The translations under genes and the position numbers were made by a program. 64,000 bases of DNA from Actinernus sp. WN-2022 (lineage: Eukaryota > Cnidaria > Anthozoa > Actiniaria > Actinernidae), in contig JAOWCC010000443.1 of the NCBI GenBank assembly GCA_030867875.1, positions 29,121 through 93,120 on the forward strand, in the 5' to 3' direction. Shown one piece after another: positions 33,224-43,119 of the stretch (position 1 is its first letter; the number at the start of each line of letters is the position of its first letter). A model generated the notes under the pieces. That model ran no database searches, was not told where the DNA came from, and saw nothing but the letters and a program-made list of their open reading frames with translations.

Positions 33224-36200
33224 TCAGAGGAGGGTGATCACGCGTCACGGGCTTTTTCAGCCAATCAGAACAAGGGAAATGTTTTGCCTCGAGAATATCC
33301 ATGAAAGGGGAAAATATTGCTATGTGCGTCCAGAATATTGGAGTTTAGAAGCTGAAGTGGATATATATCGACAGAATATTATCAGAACATCAGCCATGTG
33401 AATTATCACTTCAAGGTAAGAGGGATTACTGGTATTTTTTATTTGTGAAAGTGAAGCCTTCATATTTTTCTTGATTTCGTAAAATGAAGATTTAGCCCAT
33501 TTTCATCCTTCCATATCTAAGGAAACGATTAAGGAAACCTATTTCATTTTTCATATATCAATGCTTTAGTCCATGTTAAACAATTTAAACCACAAGTACC
33601 CCCTTGAACCTCTCACCGTTTTCTTGCAATTTTGCATTTTCTGCGGCCATGTTTGTGACACCGATACGGCCAAATAAGAACGACATGTGAGTACCTGTAT
33701 AGCAACATTCCAAACGAGGAATGGCTATAAAACACTTATATGAGACTTAAGGCTCAGTATTCATAAATGTCTGGGAACAACTTCATTGTATCGAGTACCC
33801 TGACAGATGCTTTTTAATAATTCATATTCTCATTTTTGTCATACGAACATTCAAAAACATTCAACAAACCCTACTGCCCTACTGAACCAAATTGGATCTC
33901 AAATCACTCATTGTTCGAGTTAAACTGTTAAAGAGCATGAATTTATTCATGAAAAGTACCAATACTGTATTTGTCTGCTAGGCATTGTCAAGTATCTACT
34001 GGTGGTCAGCAGGATCAAAGACAGCAATTCAAGGAACTGAGCTGTTGTATTGCACTTATTCATGAGCCAAATGATCTAGAAGCAAGGCAGAGAAGGGGGG
34101 GCACTCTTGTTTATGTAGGTTGTTTACCATTTACACAGAAATCTTGTTCGGTCTGAGTTTGTTTAATGGCATACAAAAGATTTCAAATGGAATTTCCCAA
34201 TCGGAAAAACGTTTACAATTTGTAAACAAACCGTTTCAGATGAAAAAAATCAGCATAAGGCCTGGAACTGGTACGACCGACTGGGAATTGTAAAATAATG
34301 GTATCCAATTTCCAGATTTGAAATTCCGGTTGGGAATTTTGGACTAATTTTTTAGATGTTCCATTAATTTCGGAAATTTTCCACGTTACAAACCGAAAAA
34401 ATGTTTACCATTTATATTCCAACTGAAATGTCCAAAATTTTCGTGTAAATGGTAAACAACTGTAGTGTTTACAATACGAATTGGAGCGTTTTATCGGCCT
34501 ATGTGATCTCGAGGTGAGAAATTGCTCAAGCCGGAGGTGAGAGATTGTATAGAACGATAACAACACTCATGCAAATGTTGTAAACTATACATGTTAAATG
34601 AAACTATATAATATTGCGTGGTTCCAGAAATTATAATTATTTCCAGAGGATTTTCCATGCAAAATCTAACTCGCCAAACAAGTCACGATGGCATAAAAAT
34701 AATATAGACCTTACTGATCGTTGAGCTCAGAGAATAAAATTTGCAGTCATTTTCTTGCCAGCTTTCTTATCTGTTCTAAAACCTACAAAAACAATACATT
34801 TCTAAAGAGTGTGTGCATGTATGCATGTGGTCGCAAGTGTAAAGCACACCTGTAATCCAATATAGCCGACCAAAAAGCTATATTGGTTTCTGCATTACCT
34901 TGACTTCACCACAAGATGGGTGCCAAGCATGAGGGGAAGGTAACTCTTTCACTGCCAAGTTCTTTTAAAATTACATAAGCCTAACCGCCAAGTTATTTTG
35001 TATTAAATTATTTTGTATTTATATTGTAAGTTCTTTTAAAATACCATCTGGCTGCATGGCCGTCCTCATATCTTCATTTAAAAAAATGTAAGTCAACAAA
35101 AGTTGCCCATGTCGGCCAATGGGTAGGGGACAAAAGTCACCCATGGCGGTGAAAGAGTTAATTAGTTTAAGTTTTTCGGTTCATGTTATTAACCCTTTGA
35201 GCCCCGTGGGCTTTATAAATGGGAGTCTGGAGCCACCTATCATAGCTTTTTTGGAATATTGGACAATATTTACTTGCCATTGATTCCAACATGAAGGTAT
35301 TAGGTCGAAATGGCTTTAGACTTAGTATATTTTGAAGAATGAAGATGGGGGAAGGGCCATGTCGCTGTTTGGTAGGATTTCCCGGCATGCTTTGCGGTCA
35401 TTATGGATGAATTTAGCTTGCTGTAAAGTGCTTGTGGACAGAATGGCTTGGTTCTGGGCCAGTTTAGGTGTTGGGGGACAGAAAGTGAGGTTAGTGCAAA
35501 CATGAAACTCTACATTTTATGTGAAATATGCATTTTTGTGAGAAAATTTAGAATCTGAGGGGAAAATATTTTTTTCTGTAACTGTCATTTTAGTCCCTTT
35601 TTCTGAAGTGAAATAATGTCAACTATACTTAACTTATGCAAAGAAAGGGGGATTTAGATGAAATTATTCATTTTTAATATGCCTAATGCAGTTCAATAGG
35701 ATCATTGGTCTATACATTAAGGTGTGTGGGAATCTCAGGGCATTGCTATTTGAACTTAGTCAGATTTATACCCTCAAAGCAAGTAACCAGTAATAGTGCC
35801 ATATGGCACTCTTGGGGCTTAAAGGGTTAAGTAATGGCATTTCCGGAGAGGAGGGGGGTTCGCTGTAATACAAACAAGGCATTTATGGATGGTGGGGGAT
35901 TACAACTTAAACCCTGGTATTGGAAAATCCTGGGATGGGGGTCTTAAGATAAATCCCTTCCATGAGAGGGGTATGGATATTTTCTGGAACCACACAAAAA
36001 AAAAAAAAAAATTTTGATGGAAAATGTAAAAAATGAGTTCAGGTCTATGGTTTACCAGTCATGCACAAAAACAGCTCCCACATTGATTGGACAGTCTGCA
36101 TGAATAGAGAAATTGTACATGGACATTTCGTATGAAACTGGGATAGGGAAAGTCAGTGACCAGTTGAAACCTCCCACCAACAGACACTAGCATAGTGCTT

Positions 36201-37651
36201 GTTGGATACAGAACTGACAATTATTAAAACAACAGCATCTGTATCAGTGATGCAAGAGTATCAGTGATATGGCCATTGATGTTTTATTAATCAACAGGTT
36301 CTGTATATCCGATACAACACTGATGTTTTATAAATTAGTGTTGTATCAAATATACAAACACTGATGTTTTATTAAGTCAGTTCTGTATCAAACAAACACT
36401 AAGTATGGACCCCCCCTCATGAATGAAATTAAAACTTAGATGACCCCCTATAAAATTGCTCAAAACTTTATTGACCCCCCCCCCCCAAAAAAAAAGGATA
36501 GAAAGAACGCAAACTGCATATACATGTAATCTATTAAATTTACTATTAATGTTTCTAGATTTATTGTATTTCCCATGATACATTATTACCTTTGTTTAGT
36601 ACAAAACACACATATACATATATTCTTCTGGAAATCTCTAACCTCCTTCCAAGTTGTACTGTTAATTTGTGCATTATATTGCATTCTAGTGCATCATATT
36701 GCATTGCTCCATAGTGTCAAATAAATAAATAAATAAATACACGAAAAAGAGCTCGGCATTCGCATATAATTAATCTCCTGGACACCAATGCCTTATCTGC
36801 CCTATGGGGATGTCCCTTTGATCATGAGCTTACAAGGCATTAATCCCCGCCACGCTTGCCCAAAATAAAGCACGTTTTACAGGCCTAAATAGTCGCTGAA
36901 TAACTAACATCAATCCAAACACGTTCTAAAGGTTTTCTATGGTAATATAAAAGCGAACAAACATCGAGTGGCCGATAATAGGTATTGCTTGGCCGATAGT
37001 GGGTTTTTCTGGCCGATAGTAGGCTTGTCAACAAAGGACATTCAGTCGATTTTCAGGAAAAATAGTGAAACTCGAAAGGAACTATCACAACTACTAAAGA
37101 CACGAAGAAAGAAAAACATTGGCAATAGCCCTCTTCGTTATACGACTAGTAGCGATCAAAGTAAACTCAGGTCGATAATAGGTTAAATTAGAAACGAAAA
37201 TCGCCGAAAATTTAGCCGTCTCAAGGTAGCTTTTGTGTGTTTACCTCGCGGTTTCTCGGCAAAATCGTAGCTCGTTCACTGTAATCAACATTCCAAAGGA
37301 TATGGGAGGCAAACGAAAAACTAAAGGTTGTCATTTTTGGCTAAATTCTCGCACCTACGCAAAAGGGGACTCGTGAAAGAGCACTAAAAAACTTACCGAA
37401 AACTCGAATGAAGCCGTTATTTGAAGCAATATAAACGCAGTGGAATTAAGCCAAGATGAAAGTTTATCTCACCTTCGGTTACATGAGTGAGTTTAAGGAG
37501 GACTGGATACTCTGGCTAAGAAAAATGGACGTGAGAAACTCAAAAAGACACCAAATGCTAGAGCTCCGCACACATCGACTGCATGTGACGACTGACTTGA
37601 AAAGTCAATTTCAACCATGATCCTTTGCGACGCGTGATCACCCTCCTCTGA
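33224..37651. mobile_element. 4.4-kb TIR element with 7-bp duplication, no transposase seen
   Basis: TIR TCAGAGGAGGGTGATCACGC and inverse at 37651; flanks GTCAAAG at 33217-33223 and 37652-37658. The interior has no long ORF; it contains the piggyBac-like MITE at 35189-35830 and AT-rich stretches. A 7- to 8-bp duplication and a terminus with CAGAGG suggest a hAT-like non-autonomous element, but this is inference. Confidence 0.65.
35189..35830 (-). mobile_element. piggyBac-like MITE, copy B (intact ends)
   Basis: TTAACCCTTTGAGCCCC at 35189 and GGGGCTTAAAGGGTTAA ending at 35830: imperfect TIRs flanked by TTAA, the hallmark of piggyBac-type insertions. Inverted relative to copy A at 1761-2745. 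Confidence 0.75.
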
Positions 37652-37658
37652 GTCAAAG

Positions 37659-38140
37659 TGATATCAATTTCCCCTAAGTCATTCGTGTGATAGTAAACAA
37701 AACATTTTATTGGGGTGTCCTAAATATTATCATTACTTTATCCATCGATGAGCACTAATAATGGAAGATGACAACTCTAAGAAAGCCGCTTTGAGCAGTG
37801 TCATGTTCAGCTCAAAAACATGTTTTCAGAATAAGTTTTCCTTTGTCGTTATTTTGCACAAACTACGGCTGCAATAAAGAAGTCTCTGTAAAAGTGTGTG
37901 CAATGTCGCGATATTGTGTGTAGTTTCTCGATAAATCTATTCCCCGCATTTTCTTTAGATTCCCGGCAAACCTCTTTCAAAGCAGACCATCATCATCATT
38001 TTTTATTTGACTCAATAATAAGTTTACAATTTGGAAATATACTGGCTTATGAATTGACATTTACGATGTGAATATTTGAACATATAATATTGATTAACTA
38101 ATATATTCGGGCATCCTAATAGCATAAACTAATCGAGAGG
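37659..38140. other. Intergenic, no gene recognised
   Basis: AT-rich with no domain-bearing ORF. Confidence 0.4.
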
Positions 38141-38255
38141 ATGACCCTAAATACTTGGTAACAATGACTACAGTTTACTTAGGGGGGAGGGTTCTTTTTG
38201 GTCTAGAAATAGCTAAAAATCAGTTCCAAAAACTTGGGGCTGAAAGGGTTAATAC
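38141..38255 (+). repeat. piggyBac-like MITE, 3' end fragment (copy C)
   Basis: Matches 2648-2745 (GACTACAGTTTACTTAGGGG, TTGGGGCTGAAAGGGTTAA), ending in the TTAA terminus. Only the right end is present. Confidence 0.65.
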
Positions 38256-38744
38256 CACCTCAGGCATATCATGTGACCTTTGCTGTTTGCACTAAAAACT
38301 TTTTCACAGAATGTTTCCATGGAGTGTTGTCAAATAATGCCATTTCAATTCAGTGTGACACTGTATTCTGGAAAAGAGATTTTTTTACAATTGATATGGT
38401 TTCAATGCAAACTGCAGGCATGGTTTAAAAGTGGGCATGGCAGAGCACATGGTTGCCTGTATACCAAAGTGTTCATCACAATACAATCAACACAATGGGA
38501 ATATGCATTTCTAGTGGTTACTGCAAATCATTTTGATAAAGTTTAGCATTTGACCACCCCCATACTTTAGGCCTTGGTTCTCAAAAACAGACAACTGACC
38601 TAGACAGAAGTGCTTTCATTTCTGCTCCTAGCTCCTGTCTGGAAAGTATTTTCACATAAAAACTTGTTGTAAAAAATCCCCGGGGGAGGGACTCCCCATA
38701 AAAATAGATGGGGGTGCTCGACCTATCTTTTAGGGGTTAAAATC

Positions 38745-39057
38745 AGTAGTATAAGCGGGATTAAAATGATACCACTTTTTTCTTGCACAACAAAACTCAA
38801 AAAGTGAATTCAGAAATTCATTTTTGAGTTTTCTTGTGCAACAAAAAGTTGTATCATTTTAATCCCGCTTATACTACTAGGGGTAACTAAGGGTCATTCA
38901 AAGTGTCACTAGACATTCTTGTACATAAAATCCAACTTGATAATCCTATTAGAGATATGATTACATATAGTTATATCGCCGCAACATCCTTACACATAAA
39001 ATCCAAACTCGAGTATCTGTTAAAGCTATCCTAACGTATAGTTATATCGAAGAGAAA
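38745..39057 (+). repeat. Virus left TIR with terminal palindrome
   Basis: 38745-38878 is an imperfect 134-bp palindrome (AGTAGTATAAGCGGGATTAA at the outer side, its inverse ending at 38878). The remainder, with two promoter modules, reaches the ATG of the first gene. It matches 54329-54642 on the opposite strand with few differences. Confidence 0.9.
38913..39049 (+). promoter_or_regulatory. Twin 66-bp promoter modules in the left TIR
   Basis: Modules 38913-38978 and 38984-39049 share ACATtCTT, ACATAAAATCCAA and, at the end, TATAGTTATATCG. The second TATAGTTATATCG lies 8 bp before the ATG of the 312-aa gene. The right TIR holds the same pair in front of the polymerase gene. Confidence 0.7.
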
Positions 39058-39996
39058 ATGGCGAGTTCAAAGCTTTTCAACGTAGGCGATGTGATCAAAG
39101 CATTAGAAAGGACCAAAGAAGATGGACAATCCCATGGATCCATCATATCGTTCGACTGGACCAAGCCTAGGAACGGACCTAACGGATGCAAGTATATTTC
39201 CGTATTCTTTGACATTGGCGATGGACCTCATCCTGCGGTCTTTCGGTTCGAAGGGGAAAAGCACGTGGGAAAGATAGCACCACACAACGAACAAGATGCA
39301 GGCAAGAAACGTGATCGTCATCCTTGCCTCCAATTCCAAAAGTGGAATGCCCTCGTACCTACTGAGGCAGATGGAATCACAATTAAGCAAAATGACAAGG
39401 GAGAATTGGACCTTCCTGCAGATGAAAAGTTGAGTCCTACGTTCAAGTTAGTAGAATACCTTGATGAGGCCTTTGAAAGTGAAATAAGAAAATTAATCGA
39501 AAACGAGAAGGTCTGTATGCGCAATCCACGGAAACGCAGTCCACACGACGCCATCATCGTCCCCAACACCAAGGTGGTTCCGATGATCCAAAAGTTCATT
39601 TCCACGAACTCCACTACCAATGCTGGATGTCAATTACCCAATCCCATGATGAGGATGCGAATGAAATGTGATTACAAGACTGGAACGCCTAATGGACAAT
39701 TCTTTGATAAAAGTAAATCGTACGCTGATGGGGACAACACTAAGTATGAACCTCTAGTCGATGAGAACTCTAGCGGTCTAGGCGTCGACAATGTGAGCAA
39801 ACTCATTCTACCAGGTTCCATTCATGATGGTATTTGTAACGCCTCAAGTATTTGTGCATCTAGTATGGGACTTTCCTACCCACTAGACATAGAGATCGGT
39901 ATAGTACAACAACCCTCAAAGAGGAATAGGTATGAGCAACAAGATGTTTATGCCGCCAATACTAAGCATAGTGCCACAGCCGCAGAAGATGAGTGA
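39058..39996 (+). CDS. TIR-linked virus protein, 312 aa, possibly DNA-binding
   Basis: First gene of the element; the ATG follows the second TIR promoter module by 8 bp. It is soluble, with no membrane segment. An N-terminal part (about 1-110) is rich in beta-strand-like sequence (GSIISFDW, YISVFFDIG, AVFRFEG), and a conserved-looking C-terminal block includes KLILPGSIHDG and SSMGLSYPLDIEIG. It shares its promoter with the polymerase, suggesting early, replication-associated expression. A single-stranded-DNA-binding role like that of large-DNA-virus OB-fold proteins is a possibility only; I do not recognise the family with certainty. The gene ends 17 bp before a strong A/T-tract hairpin. Confidence 0.75.
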   Translation: MASSKLFNVGDVIKALERTKEDGQSHGSIISFDWTKPRNGPNGCKYISVFFDIGDGPHPAVFRFEGEKHVGKIAPHNEQDAGKKRDRHPCLQFQKWNALVPTEADGITIKQNDKGELDLPADEKLSPTFKLVEYLDEAFESEIRKLIENEKVCMRNPRKRSPHDAIIVPNTKVVPMIQKFISTNSTTNAGCQLPNPMMRMRMKCDYKTGTPNGQFFDKSKSYADGDNTKYEPLVDENSSGLGVDNVSKLILPGSIHDGICNASSICASSMGLSYPLDIEIGIVQQPSKRNRYEQQDVYAANTKHSATAAEDE

Positions 39997-40012
39997 ACGT
40001 AGGTAATGGAGG

Positions 40013-40069
40013 AAAAAAAAAGAAGAATGAAGGAAGTCGTTGCGTGACTCTCTTCATTCTTCTTTTTTT
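40013..40069. terminator. Hairpin 1 (A-tract stem, T-tract exit)
   Basis: Arm AAAAAAAAAGAAGAATGAAG pairs with CTTCATTCTTCTTTTTTT across a ~19-nt loop containing GTCGTTGCGTGAC. It sits just after the stop codon of the 312-aa gene. A role in transcript 3'-end formation is inferred from position and recurrence. Confidence 0.65.
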
Positions 40070-40077
40070 GTCACTAG

Positions 40078-40143
40078 ACATTCTTGTACATAAAATCTAA
40101 ACTTGAAGCATATGTTAAAGGAATGATTATTATACTGTATATT
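40078..40143 (+). promoter_or_regulatory. Third copy of the promoter module
   Basis: ACATTCTTGTACATAAAATC and the GTTAAAG block match the TIR modules; the terminal box is degenerate (TATACTGTATATTACC). It lies about 90 bp upstream of the 145-aa zinc protein gene, directly after hairpin 1. Confidence 0.6.
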
Positions 40144-40233
40144 ACCACCGAATGGTATTAGTATATATTCTTTATTCCACGATATTAGCATTCGTCGTCA
40201 TCTTAGTACACATTAACACCATACAGATCAAAC

Positions 40234-40671
40234 ATGTCGAAGAAGGACTCGAACGTAGACACCGCAATAACTTGTGATTGGTTGATGAGAGGGAAGGACT
40301 TGAAATGCCCAAAGAGGATTTCGAAGACAACGAAGTTCTGTTCCCAGCATAACTACCAAATCTCAAAAGGCTGTGCCCCATATGTACCATGCTCGAAGTG
40401 CGGTAAAGGATGTCGTACTGATTACGAGCTTTGCTCAGGATGCGACCGTCTTACCATCAAGGTGAAGTCTTCCGGTGTCTATATAAGACGCGCTAAGAAG
40501 TCCAGCAAGAAGCTAGAGGGTCCAAGAAAGGAGGAGCCAAACATGGTGGAACCGGAGGTAGCATTGCCCGCTGAATCAAGAGTGCTGGAACCAGTGGAAG
40601 GTCTCGGAGAGTCTCTCAACCATGCGCTCAACGAGGTGTTGGCTGCCTTGAGGAACGAGAAGAACGCTTAG
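40234..40671 (+). CDS. Virus zinc-binding protein, 145 aa
   Basis: Two Cys/His clusters in the first 70 residues: C14, C25, C36, H39 and then C47, C53, C56, C60, C67, C70. A basic patch follows (IRRAKKSSKKLEG) and an acidic C-terminal tail. The first cluster resembles small zinc modules of the C-x(n)-C-x(n)-C-x2-H type. This suggests a nucleic-acid- or protein-binding regulator. It lies between two copies of the A/T-tract hairpin and is preceded by a promoter module shared with the replication genes, suggesting early expression. The specific function is unknown. Confidence 0.78.
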   Translation: MSKKDSNVDTAITCDWLMRGKDLKCPKRISKTTKFCSQHNYQISKGCAPYVPCSKCGKGCRTDYELCSGCDRLTIKVKSSGVYIRRAKKSSKKLEGPRKEEPNMVEPEVALPAESRVLEPVEGLGESLNHALNEVLAALRNEKNA

Positions 40672-40690
40672 GAATAGCCACGAAAAAAGA

Positions 40691-40749
40691 AAAAAGGAAG
40701 AATGAAGAAGGTCGTTGTGTGGCCCTCTTCATTCTTCCTTTTTTTTTTT
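40691..40749. terminator. Hairpin 2
   Basis: AAAAAAGGAAGAATGAAG pairs with CTTCATTCTTCC followed by a T-run; the loop contains GTCGTTGTGTGGC, a variant of hairpin 1's loop. It lies 19 bp after the zinc protein stop and 30 bp before the next ATG. Confidence 0.65.
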
Positions 40750-40780
40750 CTATTGAACGTACGACATCTATAGTTGTATC

Positions 40781-41788
40781 ATGGACGAGCTAGTCAGATT
40801 GTTTGGTCCTGGAATTCGTAGAAGCCTGAATATCAAACCACAAGTGGAACATATTAACACCAGTGAAACATGTCCTGAGTGTCTCTGTCCCTTTGAAATA
40901 CAAGGAACGGAATTCGTATGTCCCACCTGTGGTCTTGTTTCCGAGATTGAACCATGTGAAGAAACGAAGATCGATATTATTACTACTCGACTGCGTATAG
41001 TAGGTCCGGACGGGTTTAAGTATCAAAGTGATCTAGACCGCGCAAAACCAAAGCAAAGCGATGATGACATAGAACTGAAACGACGAACGCTACTACAAGA
41101 ACTACGAGCATACAACACTATTTACAAACAAAGTTATGATCTATCGTTCCCTATGAACGCGTTAGAAATCGTAGCCGACGCATTCACCCAAGTAATGAAA
41201 GTTTGTCTCAAGCGTAGCGATGCTAAGAAAAATATTTTAGCTGCTCTACTCTACCAGGCATGCATACAATGTGGATTCGTCCGATCTAAAGGTGAGGTCG
41301 CTCGCTTCATGCAACTAAGAAACGAAGGCATCCATAGTGGAGAGGTCTTCATACGTTCTCTGTGTGACGACGATAAGATTGATGTAGACTTGGATGCTGA
41401 GCGCCTAGTTCCTCACATTGCAACGACTTTCCTACAACTAGATCTTGTAGGAGTACCTAGGGACGTTCAACAAATAGTCCACGAGGTCGTTACTACGGCA
41501 ATGGAAAACAATATAGGCCCAAAATCAATGCTTAAGACGAAAGTCGTTGGAGCAAGTTACGAGGTGCTACGTCGCTCCGGATCGTCTATGTCTTTTAAGG
41601 ATGTCGTTAAGCGATGTGACATATTTGGAAATGCGGTCAAGCGTTTTGTCAAGGAGTTGTCTTCTTACCATTCCCACTTCGAACCAATCTACACTAGACA
41701 TGGGCTAACTAGCAGTAGGACTTGGCAAAGTGAAAGTGAGAGCCATGTTCGTTCCTTTCATAGGAAACGTCGATTCTTACCCCACTAG
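40781..41788 (+). CDS. TFIIB-like transcription factor, 335 aa
   Basis: An N-terminal zinc ribbon (CPEC at 31-34, CPTCG at 47-51) is followed by two cyclin-like repeats. Repeat 1 (about 120-195) has ILAALLYQACIQCGFVRSKG and VFIRSL. Repeat 2 (about 225-300) has TKVVGASYEVLRR, SFKDVVKRC and AVKRFVKELSSY. Ribbon plus two cyclin folds is the TFIIB/TFB plan; viral late factors related to VLTF3 are the alternative. TFIIB recruits RNA polymerase to TATA-type promoters, so a virus-borne copy may redirect transcription to the element's own TATA-like promoters. The ATG directly follows CTATAGTTGTATC. The 3' end overlaps the converging 206-aa gene by 12 nt. Confidence 0.8.
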   Translation: MDELVRLFGPGIRRSLNIKPQVEHINTSETCPECLCPFEIQGTEFVCPTCGLVSEIEPCEETKIDIITTRLRIVGPDGFKYQSDLDRAKPKQSDDDIELKRRTLLQELRAYNTIYKQSYDLSFPMNALEIVADAFTQVMKVCLKRSDAKKNILAALLYQACIQCGFVRSKGEVARFMQLRNEGIHSGEVFIRSLCDDDKIDVDLDAERLVPHIATTFLQLDLVGVPRDVQQIVHEVVTTAMENNIGPKSMLKTKVVGASYEVLRRSGSSMSFKDVVKRCDIFGNAVKRFVKELSSYHSHFEPIYTRHGLTSSRTWQSESESHVRSFHRKRRFLPH

Positions 41789-42397
41789 GCTGCCGAGTTT
41801 TTCTCGCATTTCCTTTTGCACTTCTTGCTTGAGTTCGGCTCGAACCCGATCCGTGCTTTTTTCACCTATGGAAGCCTTGCGACGAATTTCAGATCTCATG
41901 ATCTCATACTTATTCGCTTCGTTCAGGATGAGACTGTATTCGGAGTCGGATATGTTTTCATCACGTAGTGCCTTCGATACTAGATCGCGAATCGTATTGA
42001 TTTTCGCTTTTGCTAACATAGTTGTCTTTTCATGCTTAGAAACCTTCATTCCTAACTTCTTAGCTCCAAGGGTTGTAGATGCTGAAATTAATCCACATAG
42101 TCCACCAATAACTCCAAGTGGTAGACCAATCACTATTCCAACCCCAGTCAACGCTGCACCCAATCCAGATCCAGATAAGATCACAGATAGACCTCCAGTT
42201 GCCACTGCGATGCCATGAACTATTCCTTGAGAACGTGCATATTTCTTGCGCACACCTTCGTAGTGCCTTTCTTGAACTTCTATGTCCGAAAGCGTGTCTC
42301 GGATTGTTTGCAGTCTAAAGTTCTTTCCAGTGTCACTAGTGATCTGTGGATAGATACTTGGTGCTGAGGGAAACGGTTGAATTGAATCGCCTTCCAT
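41777..42397 (-). CDS. Virus membrane protein with glycine-rich hairpin, 206 aa
   Basis: Short Pro-rich start, a charged coiled segment (about 25-55), then a long hydrophobic Gly/Ala-rich region (about 58-110, with LTGVGIVIGLPLGVIGGL) likely forming a membrane hairpin, then a Lys/Glu-rich helical tail with KHEKTTMLAKAKINTIRDLV. I associate this plan with a protein recurrent in invertebrate virus-like elements, function unknown. It lies 19 bp downstream of the penton-like gene on the same strand and converges on the TFIIB-like gene. A virion-membrane or pore role is possible; neither is shown. Confidence 0.75.
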   Translation of the reverse strand: MEGDSIQPFPSAPSIYPQITSDTGKNFRLQTIRDTLSDIEVQERHYEGVRKKYARSQGIVHGIAVATGGLSVILSGSGLGAALTGVGIVIGLPLGVIGGLCGLISASTTLGAKKLGMKVSKHEKTTMLAKAKINTIRDLVSKALRDENISDSEYSLILNEANKYEIMRSEIRRKASIGEKSTDRVRAELKQEVQKEMREKLGSLVG

Positions 42398-42416
42398 TGT
42401 ATGTTATACATATAAC

Positions 42417-43076
42417 TTATTCAAGCTTCAACACGTACAGTATGGGTCGACCATGAAAGTCTATCAGATTGCCTTTCTCATCGAGAATTGTCAGACGAAG
42501 ACTGTTTTGTATCGTACCTAGAGCTTTGACATCTAGAGGTTGTAGTGAGGCATACGTCGTTTTCACAAATCTATCGCCTCGGATATGTATTCTACTTAGG
42601 ACTTTAGATTGCTTTCCATCTTGAATCGAGAATCTGGAATCCACCACGTCGCAGCAGATGTACACTATATCGATTCCATCTTGGATGGACACTTCGTGCG
42701 AACCTACTTTTAGTTGCTTAGCACTTCCATCTTGATTAATACCCATCAGTTTACAGAGGTTTCCACTAAGTAGGATCGATTGCTTAACTTCTAGGTTCCA
42801 AGCCCTCCTATGAGGGGGTTTCACGATTCTCATAATGTTAGCACTAACTGCAGGCGTAAAGAAGTGTAGAAGGCTTGCCATAGTATGGTTTCCCTTAGAA
42901 ATTCGGTACGGAAACCCTAGACCTTCGACATCCCACTTGAACGTAGCATTCTCTGCTAGGTTCCACCAACTATTCTCAATAGTGACCTCGACTAGTGAAA
43001 TGTTCCGTATAAGAATTGGATCGTCGAAGTAGACAGTATGGTCAGCCAATGTTGTGGTGATATATAAGAGAACCAT
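42417..43076 (-). CDS. Penton-like minor capsid protein, 219 aa
   Basis: The start at 43076 is chosen because it abuts the bidirectional promoter; upstream codons are read-through of that promoter. The protein is beta-rich and single-jelly-roll-like in size, without membrane segments. Landmarks are a SLVEVTIENSWWNL block, GNHTMASLLHFF, and a C-terminal block (CCDVVDSRFSIQDGKQSKVL, RIHIRGDRF, LRLTILDEKGNLIDFHGRP) like the DE-G-x-x-x-DF-x-G-x-P ending of minor capsid proteins I associate with cnidarian Polinton-like elements. Divergent to the 599-aa virion protein. Role as vertex (penton) protein is inferred from size and context. Confidence 0.68.
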   Translation of the reverse strand: MVLLYITTTLADHTVYFDDPILIRNISLVEVTIENSWWNLAENATFKWDVEGLGFPYRISKGNHTMASLLHFFTPAVSANIMRIVKPPHRRAWNLEVKQSILLSGNLCKLMGINQDGSAKQLKVGSHEVSIQDGIDIVYICCDVVDSRFSIQDGKQSKVLSRIHIRGDRFVKTTYASLQPLDVKALGTIQNSLRLTILDEKGNLIDFHGRPILYVLKLE

Positions 43077-43119
43077 CTTATATGTTGAAGGTATAACTAT
43101 ATATACGTATAGCTTCAAC
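43077..43119. promoter_or_regulatory. Palindromic bidirectional promoter (43 bp)
   Basis: Between two divergent ATGs lies a near-perfect palindrome, TGTTGAAG...TATA...TATA...CTTCAACA, centred on an AT core (ACTATATATACGTATAG). Both ATGs sit directly at its edges, so transcripts would have nearly no leader. Confidence 0.75.

Noticed and set aside
40013..40069. Bacterial rho-independent terminator and bacterial contamination
   Set aside because: The surroundings are clearly animal transposon DNA, no ribosome binding sites precede genes, and the hairpin belongs to a family internal to the virus.
40781..41788. Captured host TFIIB gene with introns
   Set aside because: The frame is intronless, preceded by an element-type promoter, tightly packed with viral genes, and its sequence looks highly divergent from animal TFIIB.
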